A stretch of 64,000 bases of DNA from Photobacterium marinum (GTDB lineage Bacteria > Pseudomonadota > Gammaproteobacteria > Enterobacterales > Vibrionaceae). A program made the translations under genes and the position numbers. This document shows, one piece after another, positions 54,304-63,080 of this stretch; the stretch's first letter is position 1; the number at the start of each line of letters is the position of its first letter. The stretch spans positions 62,001 to 126,000 of the forward strand of contig NZ_AMZO01000001.1 in assembly GCF_000331515.1 (NCBI RefSeq), read 5' to 3'. The notes beneath the pieces were generated by a model. It did no database searches. It was not told the origin of the DNA and saw only the letters and a list, made by a program, of their open reading frames with translations.

Positions 54304-55308
54304 GTGATTGACGTTAAAAAAATGGATATTCAGGCCAAAGGGAGTAAAGCCGCAATGGAAACCATCTTTGATAAGGCAAGAAGGTTGATTAATCGGTTAG
54401 AAGTGATCACCGGTACGTTTAAGTTGTCGAAAGTAAAACCGGATGAACCGAATAACAGCCCACCGCTAACGGATAAACACAGCGAACTTGAGAATAAAAC
54501 CGTTTTTATCAGTGGTGGCTCCAGAGGGATCGGTTTTGCTATTGCCAAGCGTTGTGCTGAAGCCGGAGCAACAGTCATCATTGCGGCGAAAACGACAGAA
54601 CCTCATCCTAAGCTCCCCGGCACTATTTACACCGCAGCCGATGAAATCAACGCGATTGGCAAAGGCAAAGCAATTCCTGTTGTATTGGATATTCGTGATG
54701 AAGAGGCGATAAAACAAGCTGTCGATGAAGTCTGTCAGCGGACGGGAAGAATTGATGTTGTGATCAATAATGCCAGCTGTATTAATCTGCAAAACACCGA
54801 AAATACCCCGGCTAAAAAATTCGATCTGATTTTTTCTATTAATGTGCGTGGTACTTACTTATTAACTCAGGCTTGTCTGCCTTACCTGAGAAAGTCCGAT
54901 AATCCGCATATTCTTACTCTTTCTCCGCCAATCAACCTTAAGCCCGAGTGGTTCAAAAACTACGGGGCGTATACAACGTCAAAATACGCCATGTCGATGC
55001 TGGCGCTGACCTTTTCGGAAGAGTTTAAAACTTACAATATTGCTGCCAATGCCTTGTGGCCGAAAACTGCGATCGCGACATCTGCGATCCTAAATATGAA
55101 AGAAGGGAAATGGTTGAAAGATCGTTCTCGTCACCCCGAAATCATGGCTGATGCCTGTTATGAAATTATTACCCGGGACGCCAGAGAATGCAGCGGCAAC
55201 TTCTTTATTGACGAAGAGGTACTAAAGCATCAGGGAGTGACGGACTTTTCTCATTACGCCTGTCAGCCCGGAGCCAGCCTTCAGCGTGATTTGTTCCTGA
55301 ACGGCTAA
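54304..55308 (+). CDS. Short-chain dehydrogenase/reductase, HSDL2-like
   Basis: A 334-residue SDR. The Rossmann loop SGGSRGIG is at about 73-80; the NNAS strand is at about 157-160; the catalytic triad is a serine substituted in LSPPI, then YTTSK (YxxxK) at about 225-229. The pattern matches the hydroxysteroid dehydrogenase-like 2 group, which acts on acyl or steroid-type alcohols of unknown identity. About 60 extra residues precede the Rossmann fold. The start is a GTG at 54304 with AAGGAG 9 nt upstream. Monocistronic as far as visible. Confidence 0.85.
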   Translation: MIDVKKMDIQAKGSKAAMETIFDKARRLINRLEVITGTFKLSKVKPDEPNNSPPLTDKHSELENKTVFISGGSRGIGFAIAKRCAEAGATVIIAAKTTEPHPKLPGTIYTAADEINAIGKGKAIPVVLDIRDEEAIKQAVDEVCQRTGRIDVVINNASCINLQNTENTPAKKFDLIFSINVRGTYLLTQACLPYLRKSDNPHILTLSPPINLKPEWFKNYGAYTTSKYAMSMLALTFSEEFKTYNIAANALWPKTAIATSAILNMKEGKWLKDRSRHPEIMADACYEIITRDARECSGNFFIDEEVLKHQGVTDFSHYACQPGASLQRDLFLNG

Positions 55309-55487
55309 ACTGACGGCAACAGCGGTTAACTTTGAACTTAATTGATCACTAGCGCATAAGGCCAGAAGGTAGGGAGCCGCTTAAATATTTCAGCTTTAAT
55401 ATTCATAGTGTTATTGTCAGTTGCTTCACCTGGGGTTCAAATAGTCGCGGGTATATTGGTGCGCAGGATTAAAAGGGGCCACTGGTA

Positions 55488-56600
55488 ATGCAGCAATTTT
55501 TTAAGACGATCTATCAGTACATCAGTCCACCGGAAAGTCCGGACATTGAGCCTGCAGTTTCTCAATGGCAGGCTCATTTGCCAACGCTATGGCTCTTGGG
55601 GAAAACCGGCGCGGGGAAATCATCATTGATTCAGTCGTTAACCGGTAATACGGCCATTGAAATCGGTAATGGTTTTCAGTCCTGTACTCCGACCTCCATG
55701 AGCTACATTTATCCTCAATCAAACCCTTTGCTTTGTTTCCTTGATACCCGGGGACTGTCTGAAGCTGACTATGATCCCCAGGAAGATATTGCAGCCTGTC
55801 AGAATCGAAGTCATGCCTTATTGGTTGTCATGAAAGCCGAAGAGCCTGAGCAGAGCGATATCATTAAGGCGTTGGAGCAAATTCGCGATACAGGTCAGAT
55901 AAAGCAAGTACTGGTTGTTCATACCGGTGTGATGTCGATTGCTAATGCTGATGAAAGGAAAAATGCCATTGCTTACAACCAGTCTCAGGTTGAGGGAGCC
56001 TGGAAAGGGGAGTTGTCGTCAGTAGCGGTTGATTTTGCCCATACGCCGGAACCAGCTGGATTGGATGTCCTTAAATCATCGCTGGGGGAGATGCTGCCGA
56101 TTTTATTTTTGCTGATGGAGGAAGAAGAGCATCACAATCGGGAAGAATCGAATTTCAGCAAGTTGAAACGGGAAGTTATCTGGTATGCAGGTATCGCGGG
56201 AGCTTCGGATGCGATACCGGTTGTCGGGCTGGTGTCTGTGCCTGCAATTCAGGGCAAGATGCTTCATAGCTTAGCAAGCCATTACGGGATTGAATGGAAC
56301 TGGCAACGTTTCAGTGAATTTGCCGGATTACTCGGTTCCAGTTTTGCCTTTCAATACGTCTCTAAACTGGGATTGCGACAGTTGGTAAAGATCATTCCTG
56401 TATATGGCCAGACTATCGGTAGTGCTTCAGCGGTTGCCATCAGTTTTGGTTCAACTTATGGAATTGGTCGGGCTGCATGTATGTATTTGTATCACCTGAA
56501 TAAAGGGGAGCCAGTGTCGAGTCAGGATATCAGGCAGGCGTTTGAGCAGGCTTTCACTCATACAAAGGAGCGACATGAAAAAAGCACGCGGCGGGATTAA
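55488..56600 (+). CDS. GTPase with C-terminal membrane-type domain (DUF697-like)
   Basis: A 370-residue protein. The P-loop GKTGAGKSS is at 38-46 and the G3 motif DTRG is at 86-89. The expected G4 NKxD is not seen; the corresponding strand reads VLVVHTGV, so nucleotide specificity may be changed. The C-terminal half (about 220-345), with GASDAIPVVGLVSVPAIQGK and two hydrophobic stretches, resembles the DUF697/YcjF region. Overlaps the following GTPase gene by 26 nt, which implies a functional pair. It resembles YfjP/YeeP-like GTPases but I cannot name it. Confidence 0.75.
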   Translation: MQQFFKTIYQYISPPESPDIEPAVSQWQAHLPTLWLLGKTGAGKSSLIQSLTGNTAIEIGNGFQSCTPTSMSYIYPQSNPLLCFLDTRGLSEADYDPQEDIAACQNRSHALLVVMKAEEPEQSDIIKALEQIRDTGQIKQVLVVHTGVMSIANADERKNAIAYNQSQVEGAWKGELSSVAVDFAHTPEPAGLDVLKSSLGEMLPILFLLMEEEEHHNREESNFSKLKREVIWYAGIAGASDAIPVVGLVSVPAIQGKMLHSLASHYGIEWNWQRFSEFAGLLGSSFAFQYVSKLGLRQLVKIIPVYGQTIGSASAVAISFGSTYGIGRAACMYLYHLNKGEPVSSQDIRQAFEQAFTHTKERHEKSTRRD

Positions 56601-58125
56601 TTTTCTTACTGAGCTGTCCGGCGGCATTGTACCGCTGTTTCTCGCTTTGCTGGTGATACCAACTCTGATGTTGGCAATTGTAGGCGCGGTGACCTTAGTG
56701 CAGTTGGGCGGATGGTTGTGGTTTGCGTTGCTGTTGGCACTCTCTTCACTCATTGTCTCCATTCCTTATTTTTATCTGGTCAGGCAGAGAAAAGCAGAAA
56801 AGCGGGCACTTGAAGCTTTGCCCGGTTATCAGGTGAAGCCATCAGGGCAATGGAGTGACTTCGACAACAAGGTGTGGGACGAGCTGAACCTGCGTGTTGA
56901 GACTCTGCTGGCGTTAAATTCTGAATGGGGGATGATGCGCCCCCATGCCTTTCAGCTTGTTGCTGATGCCGCCGGTTATTATTTTCCTGATAAAGCCGAT
57001 AAAGAACTGGCTTTTACTGCTCCTGAATTTTTATTGATGGTGGAAGAGGTGAGCCATCGTTACCGTCAGTTTTTGTTAGAGCATGTACCTTTCGCTGAGA
57101 AAGTCCGGCTACGGACGCTGGTTAAGGGCTATGAGCAAAAAGACAAGATAGGTGTTGCGAAACAGGCTTACGATATCTATCGGGTGTTCAGAGCGATGAC
57201 GCCTGCCGGATTAATTGCTGAAGCCCGCGGCCAGATCCTCGGGCGGATTTTTGAGGATGTAAGTGAAGAGGTTCAGGGTCAGCTGAAACGGGTACTGCTA
57301 CAGGAAGTGGTGGCTGTAGCTATCGATCTTTACAGCGGACGCTTTGCTGCAAGAGAAAGTGAACTCGGTAAAAGTCGAGTTTCAGATGATGATCAATCAA
57401 GGTTTGCAGCTGAAATTGAGCCGCTGCGGATTGCGGTGGTAGGGCAAGTCAGTGCCGGTAAGTCATCACTGATAAACGCTATTTCGGGAAATATGGTGGC
57501 AGAGGTGCAGGTGTTGCCTTCGACTGATGAGGTAACAGTGCATCGTTGCGAAGTCGATGGGATCGACCTGGTACATCTGGTTGATCTTCCAGGCATTGAC
57601 GGAAGCCTGAAAACCGCAGAGTTACTCATAGATCAAATGACTAACAGTGATTTGATCTTTTGGGTTGTTAAAGCGAACCAGCCAGCTAGAAAGCTGGATG
57701 TTGAGTTACGAAAACAGCTGGATGCTTTTTATCAGGATGAAAAACACTTAAAGCGAAAAAGGCCGATGATTCTGGCTCTGGTTAACCAGGTTGACAGATT
57801 AAAACCGACAGAAGAGTGGGAACCGCCGTATGATATTGTTCAGCCGAATTCAGCTAAAGCAGAGGTGATTCGCGCTGCTTTGGAATATAACCGTCAGCAA
57901 TTAATTCCGGATGAGATTATGGCGGTTGCCGTGCTTGAAGGGCAACCGGATTACAACATTGAACACATTGTCGAATTTTTACTGGAGAACTATCCGGATG
58001 GGGTAAACACACAGTTAAACCGTCGTCGGATAGAGCATAAGAGTGCAGCGCTCGGTGATCAGATCACAAGGTTATACCGGTTGGTCGAGCGCGCATTCAA
58101 AGAGTTTCAGAAAGAGATATATTAA
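56575..58125 (+). CDS. Membrane-anchored GTPase, partner of the upstream GTPase
   Basis: A 516-residue protein. Two TM helices (about 18-40 and 46-67) are followed by a helical region (about 100-285) and a C-terminal G domain: G1 GQVSAGKSS at 290-298, G3 DLPG at 337-340, G4 NQVD at 404-407. It is thus a complete TRAFAC-type GTPase (50S-ribosome-binding or dynamin-related group by motif) fused to a membrane anchor. The ATG at 56575 has AAAGGAG 4 nt upstream, inside the previous gene. No named homologue was recognised. Confidence 0.75.
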   Translation: MKKARGGINFLTELSGGIVPLFLALLVIPTLMLAIVGAVTLVQLGGWLWFALLLALSSLIVSIPYFYLVRQRKAEKRALEALPGYQVKPSGQWSDFDNKVWDELNLRVETLLALNSEWGMMRPHAFQLVADAAGYYFPDKADKELAFTAPEFLLMVEEVSHRYRQFLLEHVPFAEKVRLRTLVKGYEQKDKIGVAKQAYDIYRVFRAMTPAGLIAEARGQILGRIFEDVSEEVQGQLKRVLLQEVVAVAIDLYSGRFAARESELGKSRVSDDDQSRFAAEIEPLRIAVVGQVSAGKSSLINAISGNMVAEVQVLPSTDEVTVHRCEVDGIDLVHLVDLPGIDGSLKTAELLIDQMTNSDLIFWVVKANQPARKLDVELRKQLDAFYQDEKHLKRKRPMILALVNQVDRLKPTEEWEPPYDIVQPNSAKAEVIRAALEYNRQQLIPDEIMAVAVLEGQPDYNIEHIVEFLLENYPDGVNTQLNRRRIEHKSAALGDQITRLYRLVERAFKEFQKEIY

Positions 58126-58279
58126 TATTACAGTTCTTCGACATCATAAGTGTGATTGCTATAGCCACTAATTGTTGCCAATGTCGTAAGTGGAAATACC
58201 TGTTGTCATAATGGTAACGCGCCAATTCAAGTGATGTCCCATATCATCCTCGTAAACCCAATTTGTTTGCGAGGTAACC

Positions 58280-59485
58280 ATGAAACCACTCTATGTATCC
58301 CGATATTTGTTATGCAGTTTTGCCTTTGTGCTGCTCTATCCAACCGCGATAGATCTTTACTTAGTTGCCTTACCACAAATTGCTAAAGACCTGTCTGCGA
58401 GCGAATCACAACTTCATATCGCCTTTTCCATTTACCTCGCAGGTATGGCGTCGACTATGGTGTTTGTTGGGCGTGCGGCTGACCGGTTAGGCCGTAAACC
58501 TGTAGCAATGTGCGGAGCAGTAATTTTTACCATAGCATCAATGTTGGCAGGCTCGGCGCAGACTAGTGATAGCTTCCTGGTGATGCGCTTCTTCCAAGGT
58601 GTCGGGGCCGCGTGTTGCTACGTGGTGGCTTTTGCCATTTTGCGCGACACTCTAGACGATCAAAAGCGTGCGAAAGTGCTGTCGATGCTTAATGGAATTA
58701 CCTGTTCGATCCCTGTGCTTGCGCCGGTTATCGGCAACTTGATCATGATTCAGTTTCCTTGGCCAGTGCTATTCACAGCCATGGCGATGATGGGTATTGC
58801 GATTGGTTTGACTGCCTGCTTTGTGCTTAAAGAGACTTTACCTAAATCTGAGCCAACGACTTTGATTGTCGATGAAGGATCAAGTGAGTTTATGTTCAAT
58901 CGCTTTTTCATCTCGCGCGTGATTTTTACATCTTTAGGCGTAACTGCGATTCTTTCCTATGTGAATACATCGCCAATGATTGTGATGGATACATTGGGCT
59001 TTACCAGAAGCGAATACTCAACCGCCATGGCTCTGCTTGCTATGGTGGGTATGGCAACATCGTTTTCAGCGCCGATTGCACTGTCTTACTTTAAACAAAA
59101 CACTCTCATGGTGGCCGCACAGATTACCAGTTTGCTGTCGGCTATTGTCATTCTCGCGGCTCACTTGAATGGCGATAGCTCGACACTCTATATGGCAGGC
59201 TTTTTCTTAATCAGTATGAGTTTTTCTATGGGCTTTGGAGTGGCCATGAGCCAAGCGTTAAGCCTCTTCTCTCGCAAAGCAGGTCTGGCAAGTTCAATGC
59301 TTGGCATTGCTCAGGTTTCTTGCTCCGCGCTGTACATTTGGCTGATGGCACTATTAGGCTTATCTGCTGTGATGATGTTAATGATAGCGTTGGTTGCAAG
59401 TGGCATGATTGGGCTCTCTCTAATATTATTATTTCCACATCAAAACGTTAGTGAACATCATGAAGAAACCTCTTGCCCGACTTGA
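58280..59485 (+). CDS. mdtL: MdtL, multidrug MFS transporter
   Basis: A 401-residue, 12-TM drug:H+ antiporter. It matches E. coli MdtL (chloramphenicol efflux) at many points: [66 protein letters not shown] lies 4 nt before the ATG. The next gene, yidZ, overlaps by 26 nt, the same pair as in E. coli. In E. coli it follows tnaAB, which is absent here. Confidence 0.94.
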   Translation: MKPLYVSRYLLCSFAFVLLYPTAIDLYLVALPQIAKDLSASESQLHIAFSIYLAGMASTMVFVGRAADRLGRKPVAMCGAVIFTIASMLAGSAQTSDSFLVMRFFQGVGAACCYVVAFAILRDTLDDQKRAKVLSMLNGITCSIPVLAPVIGNLIMIQFPWPVLFTAMAMMGIAIGLTACFVLKETLPKSEPTTLIVDEGSSEFMFNRFFISRVIFTSLGVTAILSYVNTSPMIVMDTLGFTRSEYSTAMALLAMVGMATSFSAPIALSYFKQNTLMVAAQITSLLSAIVILAAHLNGDSSTLYMAGFFLISMSFSMGFGVAMSQALSLFSRKAGLASSMLGIAQVSCSALYIWLMALLGLSAVMMLMIALVASGMIGLSLILLFPHQNVSEHHEETSCPT

Positions 59486-60416
59486 TCTTAATTTATTGCT
59501 CACCCTGCAATTGCTACTGCAAGAGCAGAGTGTCACAAAAACGGCGAAAAAGCTCAACGTGACACCCTCAACAGTAAGCAAATCATTGGGTAAACTGCGC
59601 GATTGGTTTGATGACCCACTGTTTGTGAATACGCCGCAAGGACTGAGGCCGACAACTCTGGCGACGAGCATGCAAGAGAGCTTGTCGGACTGGATGCAAA
59701 TAGGCAATCAAATTGCTTCGCGCCGCGGGGCTGACGCACCAAGTGGGGTAAAATTTCATCTTGGTGTCGAGTCGCCCTTGTCACTCATTATGGTCGATGA
59801 GCTGACCAAACGCATTCACGATACGTATCCGGACTCTAAAGTGAAGTTTCACAATTGGGATTATGATTCACTTGATGCCATTACCCGTGGTGAAGTAGAT
59901 ATAGGCTTTACAGGCCGCGAAAGTCACCCTCGCTCAAAAGAGTCTTTAGAACTGCTTCCGTACTTCATCAACTTTGAGGTGCTGTTCTCGGATTTACCTA
60001 TGGTTTACATCCGTAAAGACCACCCTGCCCTTAAGCAAGAGTGGAACTTAGAAACCTTCTTGAGCTATGACCACATTAACGTGACATGGGAGAAGAACGA
60101 CAGTTGGGCGCTCGATGAGATCTTGGCTGAGCAGGGTTATACGCGAAATATTAGCTTAACTATGGCGAGTTTCGAGCAAGCCCTGTTCGTGGCGGAAAGG
60201 CCAGATCATCAAATGTTGACGACAGCGCCTAAGTACTGCCAGCGATATTGCGAGCAGCTCCATCCGAATTTGGCGGCGTTGCCTATTCCAATAGAAAAGG
60301 AGTATCAGCACAAATTGCTCATTCCATTCACTATGATTTGGCATAAACGTAATAATCAGAACCCAAAAATCGTTTGGTTGAGAGAAACGATCAAAAGCCT
60401 GTATGGTGCAAATTGA
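59460..60416 (+). CDS. yidZ: YidZ, LysR-family regulator
   Basis: A 318-residue LTTR close to E. coli YidZ (319): the w[23 protein letters not shown] then [17 protein letters not shown], the segment [19 protein letters not shown] with [10 protein letters not shown], and the ending [15 protein letters not shown] are all shared. In E. coli it has been linked to anaerobic nitric oxide protection, not proven to regulate mdtL. The ATG at 59460 is chosen over the GTG at 59451. Overlaps mdtL by 26 nt. Confidence 0.93.
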   Translation: MKKPLARLDLNLLLTLQLLLQEQSVTKTAKKLNVTPSTVSKSLGKLRDWFDDPLFVNTPQGLRPTTLATSMQESLSDWMQIGNQIASRRGADAPSGVKFHLGVESPLSLIMVDELTKRIHDTYPDSKVKFHNWDYDSLDAITRGEVDIGFTGRESHPRSKESLELLPYFINFEVLFSDLPMVYIRKDHPALKQEWNLETFLSYDHINVTWEKNDSWALDEILAEQGYTRNISLTMASFEQALFVAERPDHQMLTTAPKYCQRYCEQLHPNLAALPIPIEKEYQHKLLIPFTMIWHKRNNQNPKIVWLRETIKSLYGAN

Positions 60417-60445
60417 ACGATTAATGTTTGGGCATTGTTAAAGCG

Positions 60446-60474
60446 AAGGGGGGAATAGTGTCCCCCCCTTTGTT
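60446..60474 (+). terminator. Terminator of mdtL-yidZ
   Basis: AAGGGGGGA (60446-60454) with TCCCCCCCTT (60461-60470), 6-nt loop, followed by TGTTCT; a GC-rich hairpin with a modest T-tract. Confidence 0.75.
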
Positions 60475-60535
60475 CTATCTATAGCAATGGGGGGCAGGTC
60501 TTGCCGTTTGCCTTCCATTAGCTTAAGTATTCTAA

Positions 60536-60649
60536 AATCAGAACACTATCATCCGCTCTGATGTTGGTCGCAACTCATTTTGGGGCAAAGGCGACTTAGA
60601 GCAACCTGTCAGATTCGATTACATCGAGCTTTGGGAACTGAAAAATTGA
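60536..60649 (+). pseudogene. Likely C-terminal remnant of a degraded gene
   Basis: A 37-codon open stretch ending in TGA at 60647-60649, with no start codon or ribosome site. Its translation (NSFWGKGDLEQPVRFDYIEL, then WELKN) has a natural protein composition, with aromatic strand-like residues, and ends properly, unlike a random frame. It is preceded in frame by TAA. I read it as the tail of a gene whose front was lost, maybe when the mdtL-yidZ segment joined here. The family is not recognised. Confidence 0.35.
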
Positions 60650-60696
60650 GCCCTGACCAATCCTATTAAAGCGTATTCATCTCAGGGCATCTGGTG

Positions 60697-61680
60697 TTAG
60701 CGATGTTTTATTTTCCGCGGAACGACTTCCACACCGGTTCTGTAGCGTCCGGCTGTTGCGTTGAGTGCCAGCTCGAGAGCATTTTCAGCAATTAATTCAA
60801 ACTGCTGTGGCAGTGACTGAATTCGGATTGGCAGAAAGTCCAGCAGGCGGTTGTCACCGAAGGTTGCCAGTTGCGTTTTTTGCATTAGTTCCGGGTTGGC
60901 AAGCAAGCAATCCAACACGCCTTCAAACAGGGTATAGGATGTTGCCAGAATAGCATCCGGCATCGTGCCTTCGTTAATCCATTGCTGAACCATTTCTTGC
61001 CCCTGGGCTTGACTGAAGTGTTCACCATAGGACACCAGTGTGCTTATCTCTGGCTGTTTGGCCTGAATCGCGGCGAGGAATCCCTGTTCACGTTCTTTTG
61101 ATACGCCCAGCTCAGGTACAGCACCAACCAGGCCGATGCTGTTAATACCTTTATTGATCAGGCTTTGGGTCAGTTCGAAAGCGCCATCCAAATCTTCACT
61201 GATCACACTGGCAAAGACCTCATCATCCATCGCACGGTCGAGAGCGATAACGGGAACGCCGCTAGCCTGGATCTTTTTGTAAAAAGGGTGATCCGGCGGC
61301 AGGGCACTGGCTACCAGCAGGGCATCAATTCGGCGGCTGAGTAAAGTATCAGCTACTTTCATCTCGGTTTCAGCATTATCGTCTGAGCAGGAGATAATGA
61401 GCTGATAGCCGGCTTTGCGGGCATCCCGCTCCAGTAACTTGGCCAGCTTGGCATAACTGCTGTTTTCGAGATCAGGAATGATCAGGCCGAAAGAACGGCT
61501 GCTGCCTGCACGAAGGGATGTCGCGGCATGATCAGGCCGAAAGTTAAACTCATTAACGACAGCCATGACTTTTTGTTGTGTCTTTTCACTGATCCGGTAT
61601 TTAGCGGCCTTGCCGTTAATAACGTAGCTGGCGGTTGTTCTCGACACCCCGGCCAGTTTTGCAATTTCATCTAACTTCAT
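60697..61680 (-). CDS. cra: Cra (FruR), LacI-family catabolite repressor/activator
   Basis: A 327-residue regulator (E. coli Cra: 334). The N-terminal LacI HTH is MKLDEIAKLAGVSRTTASYV then INGKAAKYRIS, and the Rossmann-type effector domain has the FGLIIPDLENSSYA start. Cra binds fructose 1-phosphate (or fructose 1,6-bisphosphate), which releases it from DNA, and represses the fru operon while activating gluconeogenic genes. It is divergent from fruB with three operators between. Its own promoter overlaps them, so autoregulation is likely. Confidence 0.95.
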   Translation of the reverse strand: MKLDEIAKLAGVSRTTASYVINGKAAKYRISEKTQQKVMAVVNEFNFRPDHAATSLRAGSSRSFGLIIPDLENSSYAKLAKLLERDARKAGYQLIISCSDDNAETEMKVADTLLSRRIDALLVASALPPDHPFYKKIQASGVPVIALDRAMDDEVFASVISEDLDGAFELTQSLINKGINSIGLVGAVPELGVSKEREQGFLAAIQAKQPEISTLVSYGEHFSQAQGQEMVQQWINEGTMPDAILATSYTLFEGVLDCLLANPELMQKTQLATFGDNRLLDFLPIRIQSLPQQFELIAENALELALNATAGRYRTGVEVVPRKIKHR

Positions 61681-61763
61681 TCTGGTTTTTTCTCGATCCC
61701 AACAGAATTGTGCGGCGGATCATATATTGGCAAATGATCTGATACGGAACAATTGCAATGTTA

Positions 61764-61779
61764 GCTGAAACCATTCAGC
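61764..61779. promoter_or_regulatory. Cra operator 1
   Basis: GCTGAAACCATTCAGC, a near-palindrome fitting the Cra consensus TGAAWCSNTTCA. It lies in the cra-fruB divergent region, 22 bp center to center from operator 2. Confidence 0.85.
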
Positions 61780-61785
61780 ATGTCA

Positions 61786-61801
61786 GCTGAAAGGTTTCAG
61801 C
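61786..61801. promoter_or_regulatory. Cra operator 2
   Basis: GCTGAAAGGTTTCAGC, again TGAAA-N2-TTTCA, near-perfect palindrome. Two helical turns from operator 1, so both dimers could sit on one face. Confidence 0.88.
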
Positions 61802-61853
61802 AAAGCAGATAAAACCGAATGAGTTTTGCTGGAGCTTTTATTTTTAGCTTTTG

Positions 61854-61867
61854 CTGAATCGATTCAG
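61854..61867. promoter_or_regulatory. Cra operator 3
   Basis: CTGAATCGATTCAG, a perfect palindrome containing TGAATCGATTCA, the core of the Cra consensus. It lies about 95 nt before fruB, closer to fruB than the other two. Confidence 0.88.
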
Positions 61868-61961
61868 TAAAAGCTGATTTAAACTAATTTTAGATGTGTA
61901 GGGATAGGTAAAAGACAAAACGAAAGTGCTTTTACCGCATCAACCGGATACTGGAGTGGGT

Positions 61962-63080
61962 ATGTTGTCACTATCAACCAATGATATTCAGCTGAGGCAG
62001 TCAGCAGCTGACAAACAAGAAGCGATTAAGGCTCTGGCGACAGGGTTGGAACAGCAGGGGCTTGTTGAGACTGGCTACGTTAATGGAATGCTGGCTCGTG
62101 AAAATCAGAATTCCACTTTTCTGGGTAACGGTATCGCCATTCCGCACGGGACGACAGATACCCGAGGTCTGGTAAAGCAGACGGGTGTCCGTGTTCATCA
62201 TTTTCCGCAAGGGGTAGATTGGGGAGATGGTAAAACCGCTTATCTGGCAATCGGTATTGCGGCTAAATCCGATGAGCACCTTGGCATCCTCAAGCAGCTG
62301 ACCAAAGTGCTTTCAAGTGACGGCGTTGAAGCGAAACTTCAGCAGAGCAATAGTGCTGATGAACTGATTAAGATTCTGAACGGTGAATCACAGCTTGAAG
62401 CAGATTTTGATCCGACTCTGGTTCAGCAGGACTTTCCTGCAACCGATTTGATTCAGCTGATTGCTGTTGCAGCCGGTCTGATCAAAAACCGTGAAGCTGC
62501 GGGTAATGCTAGTGTTGCTGATGCGATTGCATCAGGGGCTACTTACTTAGGTCAGGGACTATGGCTGGCAAAAACCGATAAAGATGTAACCAGGACGAGC
62601 CTTTCTTTTGTTACCCCACAAGTACCGTTTGTTGAACAGGGCAACCCGGTAAAAGGTTTGCTGATGGTTGCAGCGTGTAACGGCTCTCATATTAACAACA
62701 TTAATTACTTGACTCAGCTCTTGTATAAGCAGCAGGCAGACAAGCTCTTTGCGGCAGATGCTGACAAGGTTGTGACTTTGCTGACCCAGGAGCTGGTTGA
62801 GGGTAATTCCGAAATCTTCAAAATCCGTAACCCTCATGGTCTTCATGCGCGTCCGGGCGCAATGCTAGTGAGTGTGGCTAAGAAGTTCGAATCAAACATT
62901 CTGGTTGCCAATCTTAACGGTGACGGTAAAGCCGTAAATGCCAAGAGCCTGATGAAGGTGATTGCTTTGGGTGTTAAACAGGGGCACGAACTGGAATTTA
63001 CAGCAAATGGTGCGGATGCAGATCAGGCACTACAGGCCATCGGACAGGCTATCGCAGATGGCTTGGGTGAGGGTAAGTAA
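61962..63080 (+). CDS. fruB: FruB, fructose-specific PTS IIA-HPr fusion (diphosphoryl transfer protein)
   Basis: Carries phosphate from enzyme I to the fructose permease FruA. The 372-residue product has an EIIA-Fru domain with the phospho-histidine H62 in IAIPHGT, a middle linker domain (about 150-280) and a C-terminal HPr-like domain with H295 in NPHGLHARPG. Length agrees with E. coli FruB (376). The ATG at 61962 follows GGAG at 5 nt; the GTG at 61926 would add 12 unconserved residues. Overlaps fruK by 1 nt. Confidence 0.95.
   Translation: MLSLSTNDIQLRQSAADKQEAIKALATGLEQQGLVETGYVNGMLARENQNSTFLGNGIAIPHGTTDTRGLVKQTGVRVHHFPQGVDWGDGKTAYLAIGIAAKSDEHLGILKQLTKVLSSDGVEAKLQQSNSADELIKILNGESQLEADFDPTLVQQDFPATDLIQLIAVAAGLIKNREAAGNASVADAIASGATYLGQGLWLAKTDKDVTRTSLSFVTPQVPFVEQGNPVKGLLMVAACNGSHINNINYLTQLLYKQQADKLFAADADKVVTLLTQELVEGNSEIFKIRNPHGLHARPGAMLVSVAKKFESNILVANLNGDGKAVNAKSLMKVIALGVKQGHELEFTANGADADQALQAIGQAIADGLGEGK

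Noticed and set aside
58141..58271. A 39-codon minus-strand frame between the GTPase gene and mdtL, possibly another gene tail
   Set aside because: It begins at the ribosome site of mdtL and has no ribosome site of its own. It may be chance in a short intergenic region.
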